Part shown: positions 1 to 7,520 of the stretch, in pieces | Layout of the letters: each line of letters opens with the position of its first letter | How positions within the stretch are numbered: position 1 is the stretch's first letter | Source: Bacteroidota bacterium | GTDB lineage: Bacteria; Bacteroidota; Bacteroidia; JAADEI01 | Direction: 5' to 3' | Length of the DNA: 10,789 nucleotides | Assembly (NCBI GenBank): GCA_024280615.1 | Contig: JAJRPU010000221.1 | Span: 1-10,789, forward strand | Notes under the pieces: model-generated | What the model saw: the letters and a program-made list of their open reading frames with translations, nothing else | What the model was told of the DNA's origin: nothing | The model's database searches: none | Made by a program: the position numbers and the translations under genes

Positions 1-416
1 ATTTTTTTGATAAAGGGGACATATCCACGGCAGTGTACGAACTTCTCAATCAATTCATAGGGAGTGTCTATTTGTGGGGAGGCAAGACATTCATGGGCAT
101 TGACTGTTCCGGATTAACACAGGTGATTTACAGAACTGTTGGAATTATGCTTCCGAGGAATTCCAGTCAGCAGGCGACCGTTGGCAAGAAAGTTCCGCTT
201 GAGGAATCGCAAGTTGGCGACTTGGCTTTCTTCTCTAAGGAACCGGATAGCCATAGGATTACGCACGTGGGTATAATTCTTAGGAAAGGCAGGGTTATTC
301 ACGCATCCGGAACGGTTCATCTGTCCGGGTTGGACAACACAGGAATCTTTGAACTAAACAATCCAGAGCAATATACCCATTACCTTAAATTCGTTAAAAG
401 AATTATTGAAATATGA
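1..416 (+). CDS. NlpC/P60 family cysteine peptidase, C-terminal part (5' end outside window)
   Basis: Probable cell-wall hydrolase that cuts peptide stems of peptidoglycan (typically D-gamma-glutamyl-diamino acid bonds), acting in the periplasm or envelope. The frame is open from position 3, so the gene starts left of the window; 137 residues are visible. Seen: the catalytic Cys in DCSG (residue 35 of the visible part), His in THVGI (residue 88) and a third polar His in IHASG (residue 100), the usual order for the family. YLWGG upstream of the Cys and PRNSSQQ after it are also typical. A GTG at 33 could be taken as a start, but the reading frame and the conserved fold extend before it. Family members usually carry N-terminal SH3-like domains; whether this one does cannot be seen. 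The stop overlaps the next gene by ATGA (413-416), which suggests co-translation. The family call is firm; the exact bond cut is inference. Confidence 0.9.
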   Translation, partial: FFDKGDISTAVYELLNQFIGSVYLWGGKTFMGIDCSGLTQVIYRTVGIMLPRNSSQQATVGKKVPLEESQVGDLAFFSKEPDSHRITHVGIILRKGRVIHASGTVHLSGLDNTGIFELNNPEQYTHYLKFVKRIIEI

Positions 417-1912
417 AGTTGCTGACAGCAGAACAAATAAGGCAATGGGATAAATATACAATTGAGAATGAGCCTATTCGGAGTATTGACCTGATGGAGC
501 GGGCATCCAGACGATGGACACAGGAATTCACACAGGTGATTAGTCCTTCTCAACCAATATATGTGTTTGCCGGACAAGGAAACAACGGTGGAGACGGCTT
601 GGCAATAGCCAGAATGCTCATACACGCTGGATATTCAGTAAAAGTCTATCAATTATGGCTGAGAGACAAGTGCTCGTTGGATAATGAAATAAACAGGAAA
701 CGTCTGTTGAGACTAACAGAAAACGCATATAGCAAAATTGAATCAGAAGAAGACATTCCAGAGCTTCCCGCTAACGCGGTTATAATTGATGCTTTGTGGG
801 GAACGGGTTTAAACAAACCACTTGAGGGGCTTGCCGCTCAATTAATTGAAAGACTTAATTCTTATGATTCTCTGAAAGTGTCCGTTGATATTCCTTCAGG
901 GTTGCCCTGCGAAGGTCAACTGCTGGGTCCCGCATTTAAATCAGACTGGACAATAACTTTTCAGGTTCCCAAGTTGAGTTTTCTATTTCCAGAAACAGGG
1001 AAGTTCGTCGGGGAATTTACGGTTGTTGACATTGGGCTTCTTCCTGAATTCCTTGAACAGATTGAAACAAAATATTTCTATTTTACTCAACAGGAGGCAA
1101 GGAATATGCTTCTTCTCAGGGAACGCTTTGCCCACAAGGGCACGCTCGGGCATGCCTTGATAATCGGCGGGTCAATAGACAAGGCAGGAGCGGTTATTAT
1201 GGCTACTATGGGGGCGTTGTCCTCGGGCTGCGGACTTGTTACTGCCCATCTTCCACAATCGGCGCTATCTGCTTTCCATAGCGTTGTTCCGTCGGCAATG
1301 GCGTCAATCGCCGGTCCATCAGTTGTTGAACTACCGGTGCACAATCCGGAGAGGTACAATGCGTGTGGGCTTGGTCCCGGAATAGGGACAGATTTTCCAG
1401 TAAGGCAGTTTGTTAAGTCATTTCTGGAACAATGGCGTAAACCATTAGTTTTAGATGCTGATGCCCTGAATATAATTGCTATGGAGGGATGGCATGGGCT
1501 CATTCCAGAGGGTTCAATCCTGACGCCGCATCCCGGAGAATGGCGACGCTTAACAGAAAACGCAGGAACATCCTTTGATGACTTAAAACATATTGCTGAA
1601 TTTGCAAAGGAACACAACGTCATAGTTGTTTTGAAAGGGGCATATACTGTGGTTGCTCTGCCAAATGAAAAATTCTATTTTAATTCATCAGGAAACGAAA
1701 TTCTTGCTACCGGGGGCAGTGGCGACGTTCTCACTGGTTTGATAGCCGGCTTGTTAGCACGGGGATACACTCAGGAACATGCCGCTATACTGGGAGTTTA
1801 CCTACACGGATTGGCTGCTGACATAGCCCGACAATTCCACAGTGTTGAAAGTTTCACTGCTGACCAACTGGCAAAATACATTGACAAAGCATGGAAAATC
1901 CTTTATCAATGA
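413..1912 (+). CDS. nnr: Bifunctional NAD(P)H-hydrate epimerase / ADP-dependent NAD(P)H-hydrate dehydratase
   Basis: Cytosolic metabolite-repair enzyme. The N-terminal epimerase (YjeF_N, about residues 1-215) interconverts R- and S-NAD(P)HX, and the C-terminal ADP-dependent dehydratase (YjeF_C/CARKD, about 235-499) turns S-NAD(P)HX back into NAD(P)H. Seen: VFAGQGNNGGDG (51-62), DALWGTG (126-132) and VDIPSG (158-163) in the epimerase half. In the dehydratase half: HKGTLGHALIIGG (241-253), GLGPGIG (319-325), DADALN (348-353), TPHPGE (371-376), LKGA (407-410) and ATGGSGDVLTG (432-442), whose Asp is the expected catalytic base. At 499 residues it is full length for the fused bacterial form, with no sign of decay. 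Its start overlaps the upstream stop by ATGA, and its end overlaps the sirtuin in the same way. The sirtuin next door uses NAD+, so the pair shares a cofactor theme (inference). Confidence 0.96.
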   Translation: MKLLTAEQIRQWDKYTIENEPIRSIDLMERASRRWTQEFTQVISPSQPIYVFAGQGNNGGDGLAIARMLIHAGYSVKVYQLWLRDKCSLDNEINRKRLLRLTENAYSKIESEEDIPELPANAVIIDALWGTGLNKPLEGLAAQLIERLNSYDSLKVSVDIPSGLPCEGQLLGPAFKSDWTITFQVPKLSFLFPETGKFVGEFTVVDIGLLPEFLEQIETKYFYFTQQEARNMLLLRERFAHKGTLGHALIIGGSIDKAGAVIMATMGALSSGCGLVTAHLPQSALSAFHSVVPSAMASIAGPSVVELPVHNPERYNACGLGPGIGTDFPVRQFVKSFLEQWRKPLVLDADALNIIAMEGWHGLIPEGSILTPHPGEWRRLTENAGTSFDDLKHIAEFAKEHNVIVVLKGAYTVVALPNEKFYFNSSGNEILATGGSGDVLTGLIAGLLARGYTQEHAAILGVYLHGLAADIARQFHSVESFTADQLAKYIDKAWKILYQ

Positions 1913-2595
1913 GCAAAGAGTTAGTTGTTGTTTTTACGGGAGCAGGCATCAGTGCCGAAAGTGGATTGAAAACTTTTAGAGACAGTGATGGTCTCTGGGA
2001 ACAATATAGCATTGAGGACGTGGCGACTCCAGAAGCTTTCCAGAGAAATCCGGAATTAGTGCTAAGATTCTATAATGAAAGGAGGAGACAGGTTTTAAAT
2101 GCCCAACCCAATAGGGCACATAAAGCAATTGCAGACCTTGAGAAGAAATACGACGTAGTAGTGGTTACGCAAAATATTGATGATTTGCACGAGCGGGCTG
2201 GGTCATCAAACGTTATACATGTCCATGGAGAGATATTAAAAGCCCGCTGTACAGGACCTTGCAACCACATAATCCCTTGGAAGAAAGACATAAATCTTGG
2301 GGACACTTGTGAAAACGGCTATCAACTGCGACCGCATGTGGTCTGGTTTGGAGAGCCCGTCCTACACTTAGATGAAGCGTTTGAGTGGGCGTCTAAAGCA
2401 GATAAATTCATGATTGTGGGGACTTCCCTTGTTGTCTATCCCGCCGCTGGAATAGTCTTTCACGTCAGACCATCAGTGCCTATATACGTGGTTGACCCGG
2501 CTGACGTAATGCTTCCAACCCTGCCTAATAAGATAATACATGTTAAGAAGCGGGCTACAGAGGGCGTCCCTGAAGTGATTGAAAAATACTTTTAA
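1909..2595 (+). CDS. cobB: NAD-dependent protein deacylase, sirtuin class III (CobB/SIRT5-like)
   Basis: Removes acyl groups from protein lysines using NAD+, giving nicotinamide and O-acyl-ADP-ribose; cytosolic. Seen, numbered from Met at 1909 (228 aa): GAGIS (11-15), TFRDSDGLW (22-30), TQNIDDLH (87-94), catalytic His106 in HVHGE, RPHVVWFGE (141-149) and GTS (171-173). Tyr55 and Arg58 in FYNERRR match the Tyr-x-x-Arg pair that binds succinyl and malonyl groups in SIRT5 and E. coli CobB, so desuccinylation is likely besides deacetylation. Only three Cys (114, 118, 134) lie where four zinc ligands are classical, so the zinc site may be incomplete. Start: an ATG at 1891 adds six residues, but 1909 gives the usual short lead to the first beta strand and repeats the ATGA overlap seen at the neighbouring genes. 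No clear Shine-Dalgarno decides between them. Confidence 0.93.
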   Translation: MSKELVVVFTGAGISAESGLKTFRDSDGLWEQYSIEDVATPEAFQRNPELVLRFYNERRRQVLNAQPNRAHKAIADLEKKYDVVVVTQNIDDLHERAGSSNVIHVHGEILKARCTGPCNHIIPWKKDINLGDTCENGYQLRPHVVWFGEPVLHLDEAFEWASKADKFMIVGTSLVVYPAAGIVFHVRPSVPIYVVDPADVMLPTLPNKIIHVKKRATEGVPEVIEKYF

Positions 2596-2618
2596 CTAAC
2601 AAAATTTTACAACTAACT

Positions 2619-3974
2619 ATGCAGAAGGTTGAGCCACGAGTTCCTTCTGGATTTAGGGATTTTTCGCCAGAGGAGAGTCGGCGTCGCCACTGGCTATTCG
2701 CTCAACTGCGACAGGTTTTTGAACTGTTTGGCTATGACCCTATTGAGACGCCAGCTATTGAACTGCTTGAAATACTGCTGGGTAAATATGGCGAGGAGGC
2801 TGAAAAACTGGTTTTTAGAATACTCAACAGTGGCGACTTCCTAAAAGATGTTCCTGAGGAAATCAGGCAGACAAACGACTATAAGAAATGGCTTAAACAC
2901 ATTTCAGACAAAGGTTTGAGATATGACCTTACTGTTCCACTGGCAAGATATGTTGCTCAGAACAGAGGCAAAATAACGTTGCCCTTTAAGAGATATCAGA
3001 TTCAACCAGTGTGGAGGGCGGAACGCCCACAGAAAGGCAGATTCAGGGAATTCGTTCAATGCGATGCGGACGTCATAGGCAGTTATGACCCTTATTATGA
3101 CTTTGAAATGGTTCTCTTATTAGACGAAGGCTTCCGGAAGATAGGGCTTGGAGACCACAGGAAGATATTAATCAACGACCGCCGATTGCTTCAAGAGGTA
3201 TTTAAAACTTTCGGAATAGAAGGCGAAAGCTTCCGAAAGGCAACTACAATAATTGACAAACTGGACAAAGTCGGCATAGATAAGGTCAGGCAACTGCTTG
3301 AATCAGAAGGGTTTTCCGCTGACCAAATAGCACACATTGAACAATGGTTAGATTTTAAGGACCCGGAAGAAGCAAGGAAATATATTAGTAATGAACAGGC
3401 CATTAAGCCAATAATTACACTATTAAAGCAAATAAAGGATTCTGGCATAACTAATGTTGAATGGACGCCGTCCCTTGTCAGAGGATTGGATTATTACACA
3501 GGAACCATTTATGAAGTTGTCTTAGAGGGGGCGTCTGTGGGCAGTGTGTCTGGTGGAGGTAGATATGACAATCTAACTGAACTGTTTGGTGTTCCAGACA
3601 TGCCGGGAATAGGTATCTCTTTCGGGGCAGACAGGATTCTCACCGCTATGGAAATGCTTAAAATTGAACCGTGGGAAACATATCACACTAATAAAGTAAT
3701 GGTTATTCTTGCGACAGATAAGGTGTCTTGGGGAACGCTTAATTCAGTGCTTGCTGATATACGGTCTAAAAACATTCCAGTAGAAATTTTGCCACAAAAG
3801 AAAATGAAGAAAGCCTTTAAGACCGCCAATAATAAAAATGCCAGAGTTACTATTATCATAGGAGATAGGGAGGTGGAGACTGGAAAGTGGAGTGTTAAGG
3901 ATATGCAAACGGGCAATCAGGAAAGCATCTCTATTGAGAAAGTGGCAGAAACAGTGTTAAATATGCTTTCATGA
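2619..3974 (+). CDS. hisS: Histidyl-tRNA synthetase (HisRS), class II
   Basis: Charges tRNA-His with histidine using ATP; cytosolic, normally a homodimer. Seen over 451 residues: an N-terminal GFRDFSPEE (11-19), the LRYDLTVPLAR segment (100-110), class II motif 2 around RAERPQKGRFREF (133-145), the HisRS-specific LVRGLDYYTG (286-295, Arg288 being the substrate-activating Arg), SGGGRYD (311-317) and motif 3 GISFGADRI (332-340). The C-terminal anticodon-binding domain spans roughly 357-451. The insert before LRYDLTVPLAR and the RFREFVQCDAD segment fit the longer HisRS form common in Bacteroidota. It starts 23 nt after the sirtuin stop, the only non-overlapping junction in this run, and no promoter motif is visible in the gap. 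Its stop overlaps the downstream lyase by ATGA (3971-3974). Confidence 0.97.
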   Translation: MQKVEPRVPSGFRDFSPEESRRRHWLFAQLRQVFELFGYDPIETPAIELLEILLGKYGEEAEKLVFRILNSGDFLKDVPEEIRQTNDYKKWLKHISDKGLRYDLTVPLARYVAQNRGKITLPFKRYQIQPVWRAERPQKGRFREFVQCDADVIGSYDPYYDFEMVLLLDEGFRKIGLGDHRKILINDRRLLQEVFKTFGIEGESFRKATTIIDKLDKVGIDKVRQLLESEGFSADQIAHIEQWLDFKDPEEARKYISNEQAIKPIITLLKQIKDSGITNVEWTPSLVRGLDYYTGTIYEVVLEGASVGSVSGGGRYDNLTELFGVPDMPGIGISFGADRILTAMEMLKIEPWETYHTNKVMVILATDKVSWGTLNSVLADIRSKNIPVEILPQKKMKKAFKTANNKNARVTIIIGDREVETGKWSVKDMQTGNQESISIEKVAETVLNMLS

Positions 3975-5485
3975 AGGGCAACCATATTAATCACAGGGGA
4001 ATCATTCCCAACATTATTGAAGCAACTCACAAGTGGAAACAGATTACTTCTCAAAGCAAAATCACTTTAACAGAAGGGGAGAGAGAACGTATTAATAAAT
4101 CTTTTGAGGCTTTACAAAAGATATTGAAAACTTCCAATAAGCCGATATATGGTGTCAACACAGGCTTTGGAGCCTTGTGGAACAAAAGGATTAAACCTGA
4201 GGAACTTGAAGAGTTGCAATATAATCTGTTGAGGTCGCATGCTGCCGGGACAGGTGAACCACTTCCCGATGACATAGTGAAAGGCATCATATATTTGAAA
4301 ATTAAGAACTTTACTAAGGGTTTTTCTGCCGTAAGTATGGAAACAGTTGAGCGACTCATTTTCTTTTATGAAAACAACATTATTCCCTATGTTCCGTCAG
4401 AGGGCAGTCTTGGGGCAAGTGGCGACTTAGCACCGCTGGCTCATCTCTCACTGCCTTTAATTGGAGAGGGGAGAGTAAAAATTAATGATAAATGGATTCC
4501 AACAAAAGAATTTTATTCCCAATGGGGTTTAAAGCCCATTGTCTTACATCCGAAGGAGGGGCTTGCATTAATCAACGGGACACAGGTCAGTCAGGCTATC
4601 TTAGCCAAAGGGCTTTCAGAGGCTTATAAACTCTGGTTCGTAGCACATTTAATTACAATCATTTCTATGAAAGCCTTTCGTTGCCGACATGACCATTTTG
4701 CCCCTGTGCTTGACAAAGCAACAAATCACAAAACAAGAATCTTAAGTGCCCACATAATAAGGAAATTCTGGGGCAAGCCGATAGAACCCTTTGCTGTTCA
4801 AGACCCTTATTCATTCAGATGTGTGCCGCACGTGATGGGTGCAGTGGCTGATGCTATGGAATTCGCTTCATCTGTTCTGCTAAGGGAAATGGAGTCTGTT
4901 TCTGACAATCCGTTGTTAATTGACGGCGACCTGTGGTCCGGCGGGCATTTCCATGCTGAACCGTTGTTAATAGTGGCGGACACGGTCAGAAGGTCTTTGG
5001 AACGTATCGCTCAGATTAGCGAAAGGAGGCAGTGGCACTTGCTTTCTGGAAACAGGGGCTTACCACCGTTCCTTGCTATAAAGCCCGGACTCCATTCAGG
5101 ATTAATGATTCCACACTATAATTCAACATATCAACTGGCAAAGGTTACACAATTGGTTAATCCCATAACAGGCAATCAGGCGTTCACTTCCGCCGGGCAG
5201 GAAGACCACGTTAGTTACGCACCACTTTCAGCAAACCTGCTGCTTAAAACAATTGATGTGATTTATGCAGTCTTAACATGGGAATTAATAATAGCTATTA
5301 GAGCTCTGTTTTTATCAAACAACATACAAACATTAAATCCAAAAATCTTTGACCAACTTGTTAAGTCAATCGTAGATGAATATCCTGAGCTGAAAGATTC
5401 TGAAGTAATTCCTGCTAACATATACGACTTTGCTCGTAAATTAATAACCTCTGTTTCACGAACCCTGGATATTACTCTTGATTAG
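3971..5485 (+). CDS. hutH: MIO-type aromatic amino acid ammonia-lyase, histidine ammonia-lyase-like
   Basis: Non-oxidative deamination of histidine to trans-urocanate is the family's main reaction; tyrosine or phenylalanine lyase and aminomutase relatives share the fold. Seen over 504 residues: the Ala149-Ser150-Gly151 triad in SLGASGDLAPLAH that cyclises to the MIO cofactor, Tyr60 in YGVNTGFG, His90 in RSHAAG (the position that contacts the substrate in HAL and TAL; PAL has Phe), Asn202 in INGTQ, Tyr280 and Arg283 in QDPYSFRC, SDNPL (311-315) and Glu411 in GQEDHVS. Odd: the stretch before GQEDH reads NPITGNQAF where typical HALs have a HPxSVDS-like sequence. No urocanase, imidazolonepropionase or formiminoglutamate enzyme lies in the window, so a histidine-degrading role is not shown by context. 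It overlaps hisS by ATGA, so the two are probably co-translated. The family call is firm; the substrate is moderately likely histidine. Confidence 0.88.
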   Translation: MKGNHINHRGIIPNIIEATHKWKQITSQSKITLTEGERERINKSFEALQKILKTSNKPIYGVNTGFGALWNKRIKPEELEELQYNLLRSHAAGTGEPLPDDIVKGIIYLKIKNFTKGFSAVSMETVERLIFFYENNIIPYVPSEGSLGASGDLAPLAHLSLPLIGEGRVKINDKWIPTKEFYSQWGLKPIVLHPKEGLALINGTQVSQAILAKGLSEAYKLWFVAHLITIISMKAFRCRHDHFAPVLDKATNHKTRILSAHIIRKFWGKPIEPFAVQDPYSFRCVPHVMGAVADAMEFASSVLLREMESVSDNPLLIDGDLWSGGHFHAEPLLIVADTVRRSLERIAQISERRQWHLLSGNRGLPPFLAIKPGLHSGLMIPHYNSTYQLAKVTQLVNPITGNQAFTSAGQEDHVSYAPLSANLLLKTIDVIYAVLTWELIIAIRALFLSNNIQTLNPKIFDQLVKSIVDEYPELKDSEVIPANIYDFARKLITSVSRTLDITLD

Positions 5486-5512
5486 AACGAATCCAAATTG
5501 TGAAAATCGTCG

Positions 5513-5520
5513 TATATTTG
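5513..5520 (+). promoter_or_regulatory. Bacteroidota-type -7 promoter element upstream of the fatty acid hydroxylase
   Basis: TATATTTG is an exact match to the TAnnTTTG element recognised by the Bacteroidota primary sigma factor. It lies 28 nt after the lyase stop and 27 nt before the next start codon, which would place transcription start near 5527 and leave a leader of about 20 nt. The usual -33 TTTG partner is not at the expected spacing; a TTG at 5498-5500 is about 12 nt away and too close. The leader is A-rich (AAAATAAAACAGCG) and lacks a Shine-Dalgarno. The position makes it credible, but this is pattern-based. Confidence 0.6.
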
Positions 5521-5547
5521 TAATTGAAACGATAAAATAAAACAGCG

Positions 5548-6192
5548 ATGGGGCGAGTACCTACATACCTGAAACCTAAACCACAAGGGCAGTGTGAATA
5601 TACCCACACCTCATTGGTAAATCGTATCTTTAAAAATTCCAGCTTCACACCGTGGATGGTTTACCTGCCTGTTGTGGGAATACTTCTAACCATTTCTTTT
5701 ATCAAGATGGAATTTAGTTTTCCTTTGATTGTAGGCTTATTCCTTTTGGGTTGGTTCACTTGGACAATAACAGAATACATTCTTCACCGGTTTGTACTGC
5801 ATGCCCAACCTAAAAATCCTATCCTTCGAAAGATGCTTGACATAGCCCATTGGCAACACCATCGTCATCCAAAAGACGACCAATGTTTTGAACTGCCTGT
5901 TATGTTCAGTGCCTTGCTCGCACTTTTGATATTTTCAGTATTTTACTTAATCATGGGAACTATATCAATTCCCTTTTATGCGGGTTTTGCCTTCGGCTAT
6001 TTATTCTATGTCTTAATGCACTGGGCTCAACATTCTATTCCAATTAAGCAAGTGCCCAACTTCCTAAAACCTATGTGGGAGCACCACATAATTCATCATT
6101 ACAGAAATCCTGAATCAAATTTTGGTGTAACATTTGATTTTTGGGATAGGGTTTTTGGAACAAGAGAAACAAGGGATGTCAACGGTAAATAA
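5548..6192 (+). CDS. Fatty acid hydroxylase family membrane protein (FA2H/sterol desaturase superfamily)
   Basis: Predicted integral-membrane di-iron hydroxylase (PF04116 type). Seen over 214 residues: a short basic N-terminus, then four hydrophobic segments at about 37-53, 57-78, 117-137 and 140-158, with the metal-binding His clusters in family order: HRFVLH (80-85), HWQHHRHP (101-108), HWAQH (158-162) and HHIIHHYRNP (179-188), followed by NFGVTFDFWDRVFGT (191-205). This layout is closest to fatty acid 2-hydroxylases, which hydroxylate the acyl chain of sphingolipids; no cytochrome b5 domain is attached, so the electron donor must be separate. Bacteroidota make sphingolipids and sulfonolipids with hydroxylated acyl chains, which would suit it (inference). 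It has its own promoter motif and 62 nt of spacing from the lyase, so it may be a separate unit. A carotenoid or sterol substrate is less likely but not excluded. Confidence 0.87.
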   Translation: MGRVPTYLKPKPQGQCEYTHTSLVNRIFKNSSFTPWMVYLPVVGILLTISFIKMEFSFPLIVGLFLLGWFTWTITEYILHRFVLHAQPKNPILRKMLDIAHWQHHRHPKDDQCFELPVMFSALLALLIFSVFYLIMGTISIPFYAGFAFGYLFYVLMHWAQHSIPIKQVPNFLKPMWEHHIIHHYRNPESNFGVTFDFWDRVFGTRETRDVNGK

Positions 6193-6263
6193 TATCATTT
6201 CTATTCTATATTACAGGACAACATTTAAATAAAGGAAGATTACTGCTATTTCACTACAGCATT

Positions 6264-6294
6264 ACACTAAAAGTATATCCGCTTTGTGTTTTTT
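6264..6294 (+). terminator. Weak candidate intrinsic terminator after the fatty acid hydroxylase
   Basis: An imperfect stem is possible: ACAC (6264-6267) with GTGT (6286-6289), then, after a bulge, the AAAA/TTT run and G6273-C6282. It is followed by T residues at 6290-6294. It sits between the convergent hydroxylase and dnaJ, just before the dnaJ stop. The stem is AT-rich and bulged, so this is tentative. The rest of the 107-bp convergent gap (6193-6299) shows nothing else. Confidence 0.3.
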
Positions 6295-6299
6295 GGTTT

Positions 6300-7490
6300 C
6301 TATCCTTCCTTTCTGTGTCGTAGTATGCTATACAGGTCTTTTAATTTAGTAAAAAGATTTGAGATAATACCTGTTCTATTAGATGGTTTCAATTCTGATT
6401 GAATCGCTAATTGTTCAATTTGTTTCTTGGTTTTGGAAGAAAGTCTATCCTTTGAAGGAACATAAATCTGTACAATAATTAATTGGTCGCCTTTTCCATA
6501 CCCTTCAAGGGACGGCAATCCTTTGTTTTTTAGCCTAAGTATTTCACCGCTTGACGTACCCGGAGGAATCTTTACCCTTGCTTTACCGGTCAGTGTGGGC
6601 ACTTCAACAGTAGTTCCGAGAACCGCTTCTGGATAACTAAGCCACAGTTCCATTATAACGTTATTACCATCTCGGATAAAAATGTGATGTGGTTCTTCCA
6701 CTATTTCAACGATAAGATTTCCGGGTGGTCCACCTCTCACTCCTGCATGCCCTTTACCTTGAACCTCTATTGCTGTTCCTTCCCTGGCACCAGGTGGAAT
6801 CTCTATGGTAACAATCTCTTCTCCCTTAACACGACCTTCTCCTCCACATGCTGAACACGGCTCTATTATCCTGCCGGTTCCACCACAAGTAGGACATGTG
6901 GTTGTTGTTTGCAAAACACCGAAAACAGTATGTTTGACCTGTCTAACATATCCAGTTCCCCGACAAGTTGGACAAGTTTGTTGAGTGGTTCCGGGTTTTA
7001 ATCCCGTTCCATAGCATACGTTACACGGAACAAATTTTTTTATTTTGACCTTCTTAGTTGTCCCAGTGGCTATGTCCTCAAGGGAAACTGAAACTTTAAT
7101 CCTAATATCTTCACCTTTTCGGGAGTGCCATCGTTGGCGACGTCTCCGACGTGTAGTGCCTCCAAAGAATGTTTCAAAGGGGTCTCCAAAATCCATATCA
7201 CCAAATATCTCAGAAAAATGTCTGAATATGTCTTCTATATTCATGTGCTGAGCAGTGGTTTGCCCGGACACCCCGGCGTGTCCATACCTATCATAGCGAG
7301 CACGCTTCTCAGGGTCTGACAAAACTTCATACGCCTCCGTAATCTCTTTAAACTTCTCCTCTGCTTCTTTATTTCCAGGATTTCTGTCAGGATGATATTT
7401 CATTGCCAGTCGACGATATGCCCGCTTTATTTCTTCTTGAGAAGCGTTTCTTGGAACACCCAGTATTTCGTAATAATCTTTTTTAGCCAT
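6300..7490 (-). CDS. dnaJ: Chaperone protein DnaJ (type I Hsp40)
   Basis: Co-chaperone that delivers unfolded proteins to DnaK and stimulates its ATPase; cytosolic. Seen over 396 residues: a J domain at 1-70 with the DnaK-contacting HPD at 33-35, a glycine/phenylalanine-containing linker (about 71-125) holding an Arg-rich patch RRRRRQR (114-120), and four zinc-finger repeats CxxCxGxG at C156/C159, C173/C176, C199/C202 and C212/C215. The C-terminal substrate-binding beta domains follow, including GKGHAG (245-250) and the [16 protein letters not shown] segment (309-324). It is full length with all zinc cysteines present. It lies 30 nt downstream of grpE on the same strand and is almost certainly co-transcribed with it. 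dnaK is not in the window. Confidence 0.97.
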   Translation of the reverse strand: MAKKDYYEILGVPRNASQEEIKRAYRRLAMKYHPDRNPGNKEAEEKFKEITEAYEVLSDPEKRARYDRYGHAGVSGQTTAQHMNIEDIFRHFSEIFGDMDFGDPFETFFGGTTRRRRRQRWHSRKGEDIRIKVSVSLEDIATGTTKKVKIKKFVPCNVCYGTGLKPGTTQQTCPTCRGTGYVRQVKHTVFGVLQTTTTCPTCGGTGRIIEPCSACGGEGRVKGEEIVTIEIPPGAREGTAIEVQGKGHAGVRGGPPGNLIVEIVEEPHHIFIRDGNNVIMELWLSYPEAVLGTTVEVPTLTGKARVKIPPGTSSGEILRLKNKGLPSLEGYGKGDQLIIVQIYVPSKDRLSSKTKKQIEQLAIQSELKPSNRTGIISNLFTKLKDLYSILRHRKEG

Positions 7491-7520
7491 AGGAAAAACT
7501 TTAATGAGTTACTGCAAGTT

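Noticed and set aside
33..416. GTG at 33 as the true start of the NlpC/P60 gene
   Set aside because: The frame stays open to the window edge and the residues before it (FFDKGDISTA) read as a natural continuation; the catalytic domain would begin abruptly at the GTG.
1087..1623. 178-codon minus-strand open frame inside nnr
   Set aside because: It lies wholly opposite the well-conserved dehydratase half of nnr, shows no recognisable domain and has a low-complexity Ser/Pro-rich composition typical of an antisense shadow.
4051..4359. 102-codon minus-strand open frame inside the lyase gene
   Set aside because: It is antisense to the conserved Tyr60/His90 region of the lyase; the Ser/Leu-rich product looks like a shadow.
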